Source of the DNA: a virus
Strand: one strand, 5' to 3'
DNA: 64,000 nt
Virus record (IMG/VR): IMGVR_UViG_3300027969_000043
Coordinates: 62,001 to 126,000 of that record
Shown here piece by piece: positions 45,489-54,585 of the stretch; position 1 is the stretch's first letter, and each line of letters opens with the position of its first letter. The notes under the pieces are model-generated. The model did not search any database and was not told the DNA's origin. It was given only the letters and a program-made list of their open reading frames with translations. The position numbers and the translations under genes are program-made.

Positions 45489-45516
45489 TTGACTTTATTC
45501 TTATAATTACTATCAT
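45489..45516 (+). promoter_or_regulatory. Candidate host-type promoter
   Basis: TTGACT (45489-45494), a 16-nt spacer and TATCAT (45511-45516), starting 2 bp after the phoH stop. The next ATG is at 45523, leaving almost no leader. Confidence 0.4.
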
Positions 45517-45522
45517 TCTACC

Positions 45523-46125
45523 ATGAATATAGGTATATCAATAAATGAAGTTTTAAGAGATTTTTTAGGTCAGTTATTATACACATACGACAAGTATATT
45601 GAAAAAACTGATATTAAAGAAACAGAAATTACCAGTCTAAACTTAACAGAATTTTTAAAATTCGAGAGCGTAGACGAATGTAATAAGTTTTTATATTTAG
45701 AAGCACCCCTAGAAATCTTTGGCCATGCAGATTTAAAATTTGATGGCGTAATGGCTCACTTTAATAATCTTTTAATGGACATTAAAGATGAGGAAGAACA
45801 CCAAATTATTTTGGTTGGTAAAGAAATAAACAAAAGCATCCCATCAACATTTTTCTTTTTATCCAAAACTGGATGTAGAGCAGAAAAAATAAATTTTGTT
45901 CAAAACGCAATAAACGAATGGGATAATGTTGATTTATTAATTACCGCAAACCCAGATGCGCTTCAAAATAAACCGAACGGTAAAATTAGCGTAAAGGTTA
46001 AAGCACCATACAACGAAAATGTATCCGCCGATTACGAAATCGATTCTATTTTAGATTTTATTAAAGACCAAGACTTAAGAGATAAAATCATAAATTCAAA
46101 AATAACAACTTACGAAGAAATTTAA
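45523..46125 (+). CDS. HAD-like (5'-nucleotidase-like) protein with altered nucleophile
   Basis: A 200-residue protein. NIGISINEVLRDFLGQLL resembles GIDxDGVLRDF of HAD nucleotidases, but the Asp nucleophile and acid are replaced (S-I-N). FFLSKTGCRAEKINFV and LLITANPDALQNKPNGK match the later phosphate-binding Lys and D-D loop regions only loosely. It may be a non-catalytic paralogue or a binding protein. It has its own promoter-like element right after phoH. An alternative is an unrelated fold. Confidence 0.5.
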   Translation: MNIGISINEVLRDFLGQLLYTYDKYIEKTDIKETEITSLNLTEFLKFESVDECNKFLYLEAPLEIFGHADLKFDGVMAHFNNLLMDIKDEEEHQIILVGKEINKSIPSTFFFLSKTGCRAEKINFVQNAINEWDNVDLLITANPDALQNKPNGKISVKVKAPYNENVSADYEIDSILDFIKDQDLRDKIINSKITTYEEI

Positions 46126-46128
46126 ACT

Positions 46129-46488
46129 ATGTTAGAATTTGGTGACTCAGTCTTTTATATAGACTTAAAAGCTTTTGACAAAGCCATTACTATTATTGAT
46201 GGTAAAAACCCAGAAGATTTAAATGTAGAAACAGAAACAAAAACAACACTAAATGAAAAAGGTGAAATTTTAATGAGTGAAGTGTTTCAAAGAACAAGCC
46301 AAAGAGGTAAAGAAATTGATGCAACAAAATATGATTTACTTAAAACATTTATTGAGTACATTATAGATTATGAAGACGAAAGCGACGACACACTAGGTGC
46401 CGACAGAGCGCTATCTCAAACACCTCTAGGATATAAAATAGTATTTAATACCTTATTAAAGGAGAATATATTAAAAGAAAAACCATAA
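46129..46488 (+). CDS. Hypothetical protein
   Basis: A 119-residue protein, not recognised. A helical region follows a Thr/Glu/Lys-rich middle; the C-terminal half has TFIEYIIDYEDES and an LGYKIVFNTLLKENIL helix. It starts 3 bp after the HAD-like gene and precedes a glycosyltransferase, on the same transcript. No motif indicates function. Confidence 0.5.
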   Translation: MLEFGDSVFYIDLKAFDKAITIIDGKNPEDLNVETETKTTLNEKGEILMSEVFQRTSQRGKEIDATKYDLLKTFIEYIIDYEDESDDTLGADRALSQTPLGYKIVFNTLLKENILKEKP

Positions 46489-46515
46489 TAAAAAATAAAA
46501 ATAAAAAAAAAAGAA

Positions 46516-47637
46516 ATGGTAGACGAAAAAGTAAAACAAGTTAATGAGATTATTGAAAAATTAGACAAAAAAGATTTTAGTCTATATTTTTTCACACTTG
46601 ACACAAAGGGAAACCCAACAGCAGGAATTGCAAACATTTATGAGCACGTAAAAGTATTAAATGAATTGGGTTACAATGCAAAAATTTTGCATGAGAAAAA
46701 TGATTACAAATTAAGAGGTGATGAAAGTGGTATGGGTATTGCAGATTGGTTAGGTGAAGAATATGCTGCACTACCACACGCATCAATCGAAAATCAAAAT
46801 TTAAATGTTTCACCAGCTGACTTTATTGTCATCCCAGAAATATTTCCAACACTAATGGACCAAATTAAAGGATTTCCATGTAGAAAAATTGTATTATCTC
46901 AGTGTTATGATTATTTATTGGACCTTTTACCAATCGGAAAAAGATGGGAAGCCGATTATGGTTTTGGACATGTGATTACAACTAGCGATAAACAAGCTAA
47001 TTATCTAAGAAATCTTTTTCCGTCTATTAAAACACATACAATACCTGTATCAATACCAAGTTATTTCAAACCAAATGAAAAACCAAAAGTTCCAGTTATT
47101 GCAATCTTAACAAGAAATCAAGGTGATGCGGCTAAAATGGCAAAATCATTTTATTTACAATATCCAATTTACAAATGGGTTAGTTTTAAAGAATTAAGAG
47201 GTCTATCTAGACAACAATTTGCTGAGGAATTATCTAAATGTTGTTTAGCTGTATGGATTGACGATAATTCTGGATTTGGAACATTCCCAATTGAAGCTAT
47301 GGAGTGCGGAACGCCTGTTATTGGTAAAATACCAAACATGGTTCCTGAGTGGATGGAAACAATTGACGAGACTGGTAATCAAGCTATCAATAATAACGGA
47401 GTTTGGACAAACACAACACTTAATATCCCAGAATTAATTGCAACATACATGAAGGTTTGGTTTGAAGATTCAGTACCATCTGATTTAATCGAATCAATTA
47501 AAAAATCTACTGGTTTATATTCACCTGAAAAACAAAAAGAAACAATTGAACGCGTATACGGTCAACTAATTGAAGAAAGAATACAAGAATTTAATAACAT
47601 TTTAAAAGCTCAAACAGCTGTAGAAGAAAGTAAATAA
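46516..47637 (+). CDS. GT4-like glycosyltransferase
   Basis: A 373-residue GT-B protein. SLYFFTLDTKGNPTAGIANIYEH and LNELGYNAKIL form the N-terminal Rossmann half. PVIAILTRNQGDAAK starts the second, and DDNSGFGTFPIEAMECGTPVIGK is the conserved GT4 E-x7-E donor site. A full-length enzyme. It lies outside the main island, after PhoH, with a second transferase following 9 bp later. The pair may act on another target, or may be an island extension. Confidence 0.75.
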   Translation: MVDEKVKQVNEIIEKLDKKDFSLYFFTLDTKGNPTAGIANIYEHVKVLNELGYNAKILHEKNDYKLRGDESGMGIADWLGEEYAALPHASIENQNLNVSPADFIVIPEIFPTLMDQIKGFPCRKIVLSQCYDYLLDLLPIGKRWEADYGFGHVITTSDKQANYLRNLFPSIKTHTIPVSIPSYFKPNEKPKVPVIAILTRNQGDAAKMAKSFYLQYPIYKWVSFKELRGLSRQQFAEELSKCCLAVWIDDNSGFGTFPIEAMECGTPVIGKIPNMVPEWMETIDETGNQAINNNGVWTNTTLNIPELIATYMKVWFEDSVPSDLIESIKKSTGLYSPEKQKETIERVYGQLIEERIQEFNNILKAQTAVEESK

Positions 47638-47646
47638 TTTAAAAAT

Positions 47647-48450
47647 ATGAAAAAAAGTAACTCAAATATCTCGGTAATCTTACCTGTACACGAATTAACC
47701 GAAGAAACAAAACCAATGTTTTTAAACGCCATTAAAAGCGTTGAACAACAAACTGTAAAACCTGATGAATTAGTTATTGTAATTCCAAAAGGTAGCGGTA
47801 TTGCTAAATATATCAAAACCGTAGATTTCGGCGAAATAAAAGAAATCGTGTCGGTTGTTGAAAATGACGGTGAAACTGATTTTGCTAGCCAAATAAATTA
47901 CGGTGTATCTAAAGCAAAATCTGAATGGGTTTCATTCTTAGAATTAGATGACGAATATGCTAACATCTGGTTTAAAAATGTTTTAGAATACACAAAGGCT
48001 CATACCAATGTTGAATTGTTTATGCCACTTGTTGTTGATGTAGATGCAAATGGCTCATTTGTTGGGTTTACTAACGAAGCTGTTTGGGCAACTGGATTCT
48101 CAGACGAATTAGGTGTGTTAGATTTAAACGCATTATTAATGTATCAGAATTTTAATATTGATGGTATTGTTGTTAAAAAATCTATATTTGAATCATATGG
48201 TGGATTTAAACCTAGTATTAAATTAACATTTATATATGAATTCTTATTAAGAATGACATTTAAAGATGTTAAGGTAATGACAATTCCTAGATTTGGATAC
48301 AAACACGTAAATCAAAGACCTGGTTCTTTATTTGATAATTACAAAAATACAATTGACCCAGCTGAAGCTAGATGGTGGTTAAGTCAAGCAAAAAAAGAAT
48401 ATTATTTCGATAAAGATAGAAAAATAACGTATGAAACACAAAAAGTGTAA
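47647..48450 (+). CDS. GT2 family glycosyltransferase
   Basis: A 267-residue protein. ISVILPVHELTEETKPMFLNAIKSVEQQ is a GT2 opening, WVSFLELDDEYANIW (94-108) carries the acidic DxD-type pair, and FESYGGFKPSIKLTFIYEFLLRM matches the acceptor-side helix and E-x-L region. It ends one base before the sigma-factor gene, so it is probably co-transcribed with it. Confidence 0.75.
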   Translation: MKKSNSNISVILPVHELTEETKPMFLNAIKSVEQQTVKPDELVIVIPKGSGIAKYIKTVDFGEIKEIVSVVENDGETDFASQINYGVSKAKSEWVSFLELDDEYANIWFKNVLEYTKAHTNVELFMPLVVDVDANGSFVGFTNEAVWATGFSDELGVLDLNALLMYQNFNIDGIVVKKSIFESYGGFKPSIKLTFIYEFLLRMTFKDVKVMTIPRFGYKHVNQRPGSLFDNYKNTIDPAEARWWLSQAKKEYYFDKDRKITYETQKV

Positions 48451-49179
48451 ATGGTTAGCAAAAGAGGACGCAAAAGAAAGAATGAAATGTATTTTGGTCC
48501 AGACGAAGAAAATGCCGTTAACGAATACTTAGCATCAACTGATGATACCGAAAGAAACTTGATTTACAACAAATGGTTAAAAGAGCCATTGGATAAAATG
48601 ATAGAATCTATTATTAGAAAATATAAATTATATAGAAAGGGTGAAACGTTTGAAGATTTACACAGCGACACCCTTTCATTTCTAATGACAAAAGCACATA
48701 AGTTTGAACATGGTAGAGGTAAAAAAGCATATTCTTACTATGGCACGATATGTAAACATTATATTTTAGGATTATTAATCAAGGATGAAAAGTATATTAA
48801 ACAAACAGCATCCTATGAAGATATATCTTCCGACTTAGAAGAACGTAAAGAGTTAAGCTATGTTATTGATGAAGATGATTTTCAAATGGATGAGTTTTTT
48901 AAAAAACTTACAAATGGTATCAAGGATGAATTAGACGATGAGAACTTACCACCAAAAAAACGATTAACCGAAAATGAAAAAAAAGTAGGTCAATCCCTGA
49001 TTGAAATATTACAAAATTGGGAAACATCGTTTGATGCTATGAGTGGTGGTTCTAAATATAATAAAAACTCCGTACTAGAAACCATGCGAAACTACACCAA
49101 TCTATCAACCAAAGATATAAGATTGGCTATGAGAAGATTTAAAGAGTTATACGAATTTTTAAAATTCAAAACCCTGTAA
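48451..49179 (+). CDS. RNA polymerase sigma factor, T4 gp55-like (late transcription)
   Basis: A 242-residue protein. A basic start (MVSKRGRKRK) is followed by a sigma region 2-like segment at about 49-112: PLDKMIESIIRKYKLY, ETFEDLHSDTLSFLMTKAHKF, then YYGTICKHYILGLL, comparable to the core-binding and -10 recognition helices of gp55. There is no region 4, as in gp55. It would direct host core polymerase to phage late promoters, consistent with the AT-rich motif shared by the structural genes. It is adjacent to the baseplate block. Confidence 0.7.
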   Translation: MVSKRGRKRKNEMYFGPDEENAVNEYLASTDDTERNLIYNKWLKEPLDKMIESIIRKYKLYRKGETFEDLHSDTLSFLMTKAHKFEHGRGKKAYSYYGTICKHYILGLLIKDEKYIKQTASYEDISSDLEERKELSYVIDEDDFQMDEFFKKLTNGIKDELDDENLPPKKRLTENEKKVGQSLIEILQNWETSFDAMSGGSKYNKNSVLETMRNYTNLSTKDIRLAMRRFKELYEFLKFKTL

Positions 49180-49203
49180 ACGTATTTAAAAATCTTTTAC
49201 TTA

Positions 49204-49218
49204 ATATTTATATAAAAA
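49204..49218 (+). promoter_or_regulatory. Candidate late promoter before the baseplate block
   Basis: ATATTTATATAAAAA begins 24 nt upstream of the ATG at 49228, the same spacing as at 22042. It lies in the 48-bp gap after the sigma-factor gene. Confidence 0.45.
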
Positions 49219-49227
49219 TATATTATC

Positions 49228-49611
49228 ATGCCAAGGAAAAAAAAACAAGATGTAAAAGTAAATGACGTTGAAAGCTTAGAGGGTTTAATGCAAGAAACTT
49301 ACAATGATGCGTGTCTACAAATAAATGATGCTCAACGAAGCATAAATGAATTAGCATCAAGCGCCACACCACAAGATGTAGACGATTTAACAAAAATAGC
49401 TAAAGAAAAAGGTGGTCTTTTAAAGGTAAAAGATTCTGCGATTAGAATTAAACTAGAATTAGCAAAACTACAAAGCGATATACTTAAAAATAGAGGCGAT
49501 GCCGAAACAGCAATTCAAGAAAGAACTGATGGCAAAGCGTCTTTAAATGATTTTAAATCAATTAGGGAAATGCTTAAAAACGATAAGGATATTGAGAACC
49601 AACAAGATTAA
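49228..49611 (+). CDS. Small coiled-coil protein, possible small terminase-type or tail assembly protein
   Basis: A 127-residue protein with a basic start (MPRKKKQDVK) and long predicted helices (LQINDAQRSINELASS, RIKLELAKLQSDILK). Its size and helical layout would allow a small terminase subunit (the T4 gp16 helices are comparable), but there is no diagnostic motif. It is the first gene after a late-promoter-like motif and precedes tail genes by 2 bp. Confidence 0.5.
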   Translation: MPRKKKQDVKVNDVESLEGLMQETYNDACLQINDAQRSINELASSATPQDVDDLTKIAKEKGGLLKVKDSAIRIKLELAKLQSDILKNRGDAETAIQERTDGKASLNDFKSIREMLKNDKDIENQQD

Positions 49612-49613
49612 TA

Positions 49614-51128
49614 ATGTCTAATTTAGTCAAAAAAAAGCAAATATTTGGTAACATTGCGGCAGACAGGACGATTACTGAGGGTATGCCAAAATTAAAGACT
49701 ACCTCATCAATGCCATCAATTAATAACACTGGCAATGTGGTTGCTTTTTTAACAGATTTAATCAAGGCGCTTGATGGTTATGAAGAACTAGTAGATACTG
49801 TAATTGATACAATCACAAAATATCTTGGTACAATTGAAACCGAGATAAAAAATGCGCTTCAACTAGAATTAAAAGCTATCGTAAGCTGTGGTGTCAACCC
49901 TAGCCTACCCGATTATATTAAATCAACAGGTAACGGGATAAAATTTACTGTTGATAAGATAGATTTTACAAACATATTAAAAATTGACCCAAGTTCAACT
50001 GCTGGTGGACTTATTTATACCGATTTAACACCAAATCTAATTGATAGCAAAGATTTTAATACTTTTTTATACCAAGTAATACAAAATGATGGGTCTGTTA
50101 ATGGATGGGGTCATCAAACAACGGGTGCTGACATATTAACGTTTCAGTTTAAATCTGTTGACATTGCGGGTATAGACCCAAACAATACTCTAACTATTAA
50201 AGCGGCTCAATCATATGATAATAAATCATTAAGCGACATAAACAATAATTTTATAAATAGTGTGACACTATTTGATTCAGCAAAACTATTAACAAAACTA
50301 GTTGATAATATATTTGGTACTGTATCTAACCTAGCAAAAACATCAAAAAACTTTTTAGAGAGTAAATCAAAAACAAATTTTATTATTAATAAAATTACAA
50401 ATACCGAGGGTAATGATATACTTTCAGACAATTTTTTTGATTTTTCAAATAAAGATAAAAAATTTTTTGAAGACGAAGCTAATTTATGGAAACAAGGAAA
50501 AGCCATATATAAAACATCTGGCGAATTCACTTCACAAATATCAGATGTATCATTAAAAAATATGACCAAATCTGTTTCTGGTGCAACAACCGAAGCAGCA
50601 AAAAAAGATGCGATAAAAAAATCTTTAAACGACTTAACAAATCAAATTACAAAAGCGTCAAATGATGCAACCAAATTGATTAACAATAGAAACAATCAAT
50701 TAAAAAAATTAAGTAATAAACTTGATTCTTTTAGTAAAATTAAAATTGACCATAAAGCATTAAGCTTAAATTTTATTCAACAAATTATAAATGATTTTGT
50801 TAAAGTTATTGTTAATGTTTTATTATCGCCAAAGATTGTTACAATATTTCTTTTAAATTTTAAAATTATATACGGCCCAAACGAAACATTTTCAGACCCA
50901 ATTGATTTTATCAAAAAAAATAGAAATTTAGTTAAAAATGTTGTAAAAAGAGTAAGTGGTATTATAATAAAAATATTATTAAAAAAAGTAATAAAAAGAA
51001 TAACAAAGTTAATTGCAGAATCTAGACTTAAAAAAGAAATTGATAAAAACAAAGCAAAAGTAACACAATTGTTAAGTTTAGTTGGCGTTCCGCAAGATGT
51101 ACTTAGACAAATAAACGGACTTATATGA
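49614..51128 (+). CDS. Putative baseplate/tail structural protein
   Basis: A 504-residue protein, no named family recognised. The N-terminal 230 residues are mixed alpha/beta; the C-terminal half is lysine-rich and helical (about residues 320-500), with a hydrophobic helix (FVKVIVNVLLSPKIVTIFLLNF). It lies directly upstream of a small protein and the gp5-like baseplate protein in an overlapping series, which supports a tail or baseplate role. Confidence in function is low; that it is a real gene is likely. Confidence 0.6.
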   Translation: MSNLVKKKQIFGNIAADRTITEGMPKLKTTSSMPSINNTGNVVAFLTDLIKALDGYEELVDTVIDTITKYLGTIETEIKNALQLELKAIVSCGVNPSLPDYIKSTGNGIKFTVDKIDFTNILKIDPSSTAGGLIYTDLTPNLIDSKDFNTFLYQVIQNDGSVNGWGHQTTGADILTFQFKSVDIAGIDPNNTLTIKAAQSYDNKSLSDINNNFINSVTLFDSAKLLTKLVDNIFGTVSNLAKTSKNFLESKSKTNFIINKITNTEGNDILSDNFFDFSNKDKKFFEDEANLWKQGKAIYKTSGEFTSQISDVSLKNMTKSVSGATTEAAKKDAIKKSLNDLTNQITKASNDATKLINNRNNQLKKLSNKLDSFSKIKIDHKALSLNFIQQIINDFVKVIVNVLLSPKIVTIFLLNFKIIYGPNETFSDPIDFIKKNRNLVKNVVKRVSGIIIKILLKKVIKRITKLIAESRLKKEIDKNKAKVTQLLSLVGVPQDVLRQINGLI

Positions 51129-51574
51129 GTGATGCTAACACAGAAAAAAAATCAGAATTTTCAACTGATGATTTAAATTTTAACTCTATTGGTAGTGTAC
51201 TAGATTTAATATTATCAGCCTTTAAATTACAAAAACCTCCAATCGAGGCATTACCACCACCATTATTATTAGCTGGCGGTCAATTACGCCCAGGCGTAAC
51301 CGCAACCGAAGTAGCCGCTAGAATAATATCTAGACAATCCGAATCGGGTGCGCTTGTTGGTGATGTTTTTGCTGATGGAGATAATATTGCTCAAGCAATG
51401 GAGTTAATTAGAATTCAAGAAATAATGGACTCCCTATTAACCGAAGGCAAAATAGAAGTTATAATACCACCTGGGATACCTGTACAAACACTTGGAATTG
51501 GTAATCTCGGTGCACCAGTCGCTTCATTTGGCGCAACTACAACATTTGCATCTGGATGGGGTGTTTTACGTTAA
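51125..51574 (+). CDS. Hypothetical baseplate-region protein
   Basis: A 149-residue protein. An acidic N-terminus is followed by a proline-rich segment (PPIEALPPPLLLAGG), then TEVAARIISRQSES and IPPGIPVQTLGIGN. It overlaps the preceding gene by 4 bp. Not recognised, but part of the tail block between the putative structural protein and the gp5-like gene. Confidence 0.5.
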   Translation: MSDANTEKKSEFSTDDLNFNSIGSVLDLILSAFKLQKPPIEALPPPLLLAGGQLRPGVTATEVAARIISRQSESGALVGDVFADGDNIAQAMELIRIQEIMDSLLTEGKIEVIIPPGIPVQTLGIGNLGAPVASFGATTTFASGWGVLR

Positions 51575-51584
51575 AAAAATTTTT

Positions 51585-51788
51585 ATGGAAAAAAATGAAA
51601 AAAAATCTTTGTTTGAAGAATTAGAAGAAAAATCTAATAATGAAATTTTATTTGAAATCAAACAAATGGAGGCTGACCACGAAGCCTTAAAATTAAAAAT
51701 GATAAAAGATTACGATAAATTAATCGAAATCGAAAAAAAATTTGAAAGAGCAAATTTAATATTACTTAAAAGATTAAAAGGGGAATAA
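51585..51788 (+). CDS. Small coiled-coil protein
   Basis: A 67-residue, highly charged, helical protein (EELEEKSNNEILFEIKQMEA onwards). An upstream in-frame start at 51492 would overlap the previous gene in another frame; the ATG at 51585 after an A/T-rich leader is preferred. It ends 1 bp before the gp5-like gene. It is likely a small assembly or chaperone protein, by position only. Confidence 0.5.
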   Translation: MEKNEKKSLFEELEEKSNNEILFEIKQMEADHEALKLKMIKDYDKLIEIEKKFERANLILLKRLKGE

Positions 51789-51789
51789 T

Positions 51790-52755
51790 ATGGGTGCCGA
51801 AAATAAATATATTACCAACCTACCAACCGTACTATCCGAAGTAAGCAAAGTCAGAACGGTTCAACTAGGTATTGTTGCAAGTGTTGAAGACCCAAATGGG
51901 TTAGGTAGAATAAAAATTAGAATTCCAGGCCAACCAAACGTTGGCGGTGACGCTGATTCAACAATTGACGAATTACCGTGGGCAACCCCAATGGAATCAA
52001 AATTTTTTACCAGCCAACCAAAAGTTGGTGAAGGTGTTTTTGTATTAACATTTAGTAATCAAAAAGCCCATTCTGATAGATTATATTTTGGGCCGATAAT
52101 ATCACAGCTAGACAAATTAAATTTTGATTCATTAAATGTAACTGGTTTAAATTCTTTTACATTTGGTACAACAACCCCAAATGTTTCAATGAATAGAATT
52201 CCAGCAATAAAGGGTGTTTTCCCAAAACAAGATGATATCTCGGTACAGGGTAGATACAACACTGATATTATACTAAGAAAAAATGAAATATTAATACGCG
52301 CTGGTAAATTTGTTGAATCAAAAGCCGATATAAATAATCCATACCCATTTCAATTTAATAATACAACACAAGGATTTATTCAAATTAAAAATAATGTTAA
52401 TTTAGTTAGGGATGGTCAAGATTTGGGTAGCGTAACAAATATTGTTGGTAGTAAAATCAATTTAATCACACATAAAGATGGTACCCCTAGATTTAATGTT
52501 ATGAATCAAGATTCACAAGTTAGTGATGAAGAAATTCTAAACATTCTTGAAAATGCACACCCACTACCATTTGGCGATTTACTTGTTGAATATTTAAGAC
52601 TCCTAAAAAATGCGTTTTTAAACCACGTACACAATTACCATGGCATACCACCAACCGATTTAACCGTCGGAGTAACACTTCCAGTTAAAGAATTTAATGA
52701 TAAAGCTGAAGACCTAGAAAGTAGAATGTTATCGAAGAATATCCGCATAAATTAA
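51790..52755 (+). CDS. Baseplate central spike protein, gp5/VgrG OB-fold type
   Basis: A 321-residue protein. LGIVASVEDPNGLGRIKIRIPG is the OB-fold opening of gp5/gpV/VgrG proteins. LPWATPMESKFFTSQPKVGEGVFVLTFS and RLYFGPIIS complete the domain by about residue 100. No lysozyme domain is visible, unlike T4 gp5; the rest (about 130-321) is beta-rich with a final AFLNHVHNYHGIPP, a PAAR/spike-like His region. It forms the hub spike of the contractile tail. Confidence 0.8.
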   Translation: MGAENKYITNLPTVLSEVSKVRTVQLGIVASVEDPNGLGRIKIRIPGQPNVGGDADSTIDELPWATPMESKFFTSQPKVGEGVFVLTFSNQKAHSDRLYFGPIISQLDKLNFDSLNVTGLNSFTFGTTTPNVSMNRIPAIKGVFPKQDDISVQGRYNTDIILRKNEILIRAGKFVESKADINNPYPFQFNNTTQGFIQIKNNVNLVRDGQDLGSVTNIVGSKINLITHKDGTPRFNVMNQDSQVSDEEILNILENAHPLPFGDLLVEYLRLLKNAFLNHVHNYHGIPPTDLTVGVTLPVKEFNDKAEDLESRMLSKNIRIN

Positions 52756-52764
52756 TATTACCAG

Positions 52765-52780
52765 ATATTTATTAATAAAA
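52765..52780 (+). promoter_or_regulatory. Candidate late promoter
   Basis: ATATTTATTAATAAAA begins 20 nt upstream of the ATG at 52785, inside the 29-bp gap after the gp5-like gene. Confidence 0.4.
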
Positions 52781-52784
52781 AGAA

Positions 52785-54191
52785 ATGGTAATTAGAACAT
52801 TTTTCGACAAGAATAATACCATAGTTAGAAATGAAGTTGTTAATACAGCTAGAAACCCAGTAACCGAATTATTTTACGGTGGGCCTACTGGTGAAAACAA
52901 ATATAGCCGTTACTTATTTCATTTTGATGAAACTAGATTAGTCAACATGTATGATAATGGTACATTTACTGATTTAACTAAACTAAAACACACATTAAAA
53001 CTAACTAATACAGCGTCATTTGACGAAGGGTTATTAAATGGTTCGTATCAATCAAAAGAAAGAGCGTGCTCATTCGACCTAATTGTTTTTAAAGTGGGTC
53101 AAGAGTGGGACGAAGGTGTTGGTTATGACTATTTATCCTGTAACCTGCTAACTGGCGATTGTGCTATATCAACAAAACCATCAACATGGGTTAATCCACA
53201 AACTGGTATAGTTTGGACTGGCGGTTCTGGTGTCTACTCAGGTTCACCAAGTGGGTTAACAATTGCAACACAACATTTTGATTTAGGTAATGAAAACCTA
53301 GAAGTTGATATTACAGATTACGTTAATGGTGTTATGACAGGAAACACAAATAATGGACTAGGTATAGCATACGCTCTCCCGTTTGAAATAACAAGTACAC
53401 AAAATATGCAATACGTTGGTTTTTTTACCAAATATACACAAACATTTTACGAGCCATACATTGAAACCATATATAGCAATTACATAACAGACGATAGAAA
53501 TAATTTCTTTTTGGATAAACCAAATAAACTTTATCTATACGTTAACGTAGCTGGAAACCCAACAAATTTAGATAACCTACCAACAGTATCAATACTTGAC
53601 GAAAACGGTGTAGCGTATACCTTTATTGAATCATCTGGTGTAACGCACGTAACAAAAGGTGTTTATTCAGTTGATTTAACAATTCCATCTGGGGATGGTG
53701 AAATAGGAACATTATTTAATGATGTTTGGCAGGATTTAGTAATCAACGGGGTTTCTAGACCAGATGTTAATCTCTATTTTGAATTAAAAGATAGTTTTGG
53801 TTATTATAACCTAGGCGACAGTGATTCGTTACCGAAAAAAGTAGCTGTATCGATATCTGGGGTTAGAAACCAAGAAAAAATAAAAAGGGGTGACACTAGA
53901 AAAGTAATTGTATCAACTAGAATACCATATACCATAGAACAAACACAAAACATATCAAATATAAAATATAGAATATATGTAACCGAAGGTAAAAATGAAC
54001 TAACCGTAGTTGATTTTCAACCTGTTGAACTAGCATCTAATTATAATTATTTCTTATTAGACACCCTAAGCCTAATTCCAAATGTATATTATTTAGATAT
54101 GTTAGTTGAATCTAATTTAGAGGTAACAACGTTAAAAAATGTTTTAAATTTTACTATTGTTAGCGAATCAAACTTAAGACAATCACAATGA
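52785..54191 (+). CDS. Putative virion structural protein
   Basis: A 468-residue protein, mostly beta. N-terminal segments KYSRYLFHFDETRLVNMYDN and a later VEVDITDYVNGVM-like stretch (LEVDITDYVNGVMTG) recall carbohydrate-module-type beta-sandwiches in phage baseplates. The C-terminal part has three immunoglobulin-like segments (VSILDENGVAYTF, VAVSISGVRNQEKIKRGD, KYRIYVTEGKNELTV). The position next to the gp5-like gene supports a baseplate or tail role. It overlaps the next gene by 4 bp. Confidence 0.6.
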   Translation: MVIRTFFDKNNTIVRNEVVNTARNPVTELFYGGPTGENKYSRYLFHFDETRLVNMYDNGTFTDLTKLKHTLKLTNTASFDEGLLNGSYQSKERACSFDLIVFKVGQEWDEGVGYDYLSCNLLTGDCAISTKPSTWVNPQTGIVWTGGSGVYSGSPSGLTIATQHFDLGNENLEVDITDYVNGVMTGNTNNGLGIAYALPFEITSTQNMQYVGFFTKYTQTFYEPYIETIYSNYITDDRNNFFLDKPNKLYLYVNVAGNPTNLDNLPTVSILDENGVAYTFIESSGVTHVTKGVYSVDLTIPSGDGEIGTLFNDVWQDLVINGVSRPDVNLYFELKDSFGYYNLGDSDSLPKKVAVSISGVRNQEKIKRGDTRKVIVSTRIPYTIEQTQNISNIKYRIYVTEGKNELTVVDFQPVELASNYNYFLLDTLSLIPNVYYLDMLVESNLEVTTLKNVLNFTIVSESNLRQSQ

Positions 54192-54541
54192 TGAAAGAAT
54201 TTATAAGAGAAAACTTAAGACTTAATACCCTTATTACAGAGAAAATAATTGACGGCCAAAAAATGAATCCGCAATTACAAACATTATGTAACACAATGAG
54301 TGTGAGAAGTTACCATGAAGTTTTGGGTAGACTCATTGCTGCTATTGGACACCCAGAAGAAAACCATGAATTATGGGCTAAGATAAAAAAACCCCTAGAT
54401 ATGCTTGAAAAAGCTAGCAAAGATTTAAATAAAGAAAAAAAAGAAAATGGTATGACAGGTGATTCAGAAGTAGACGAAGCAAATACTTGGTGGTCCGCAA
54501 TACAATCAACTCTTTGTGAACAAGGTCCAGAATTTCAATAA
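54188..54541 (+). CDS. Small protein with capsid-targeting-like N-terminus
   Basis: A 117-residue protein. The first 20 residues (MMKEFIRENLRLNTLITEKI) form an amphipathic helix with an I-T-E site, similar to T4 capsid-targeting peptides that gp21 cuts after (I/L)-x-E. The remainder is helical (EVLGRLIAAIGHPEENHELW, then PLDMLEKASKDLNKEKKE) with no named family. It is the last gene of the plus-strand late series. Confidence 0.55.
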   Translation: MMKEFIRENLRLNTLITEKIIDGQKMNPQLQTLCNTMSVRSYHEVLGRLIAAIGHPEENHELWAKIKKPLDMLEKASKDLNKEKKENGMTGDSEVDEANTWWSAIQSTLCEQGPEFQ

Positions 54542-54569
54542 TTAACTTTACATTTTTTTATTTTTTATT

Positions 54570-54585
54570 ATATTTATTTTATACG
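54570..54585 (+). promoter_or_regulatory. Candidate late promoter of the zinc-ribbon gene
   Basis: ATATTTATTTTATACG lies 111 nt upstream of the ATG at 54681. It would leave a 5' leader containing two small hairpins, unlike the near-leaderless spacing elsewhere. Confidence 0.3.
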
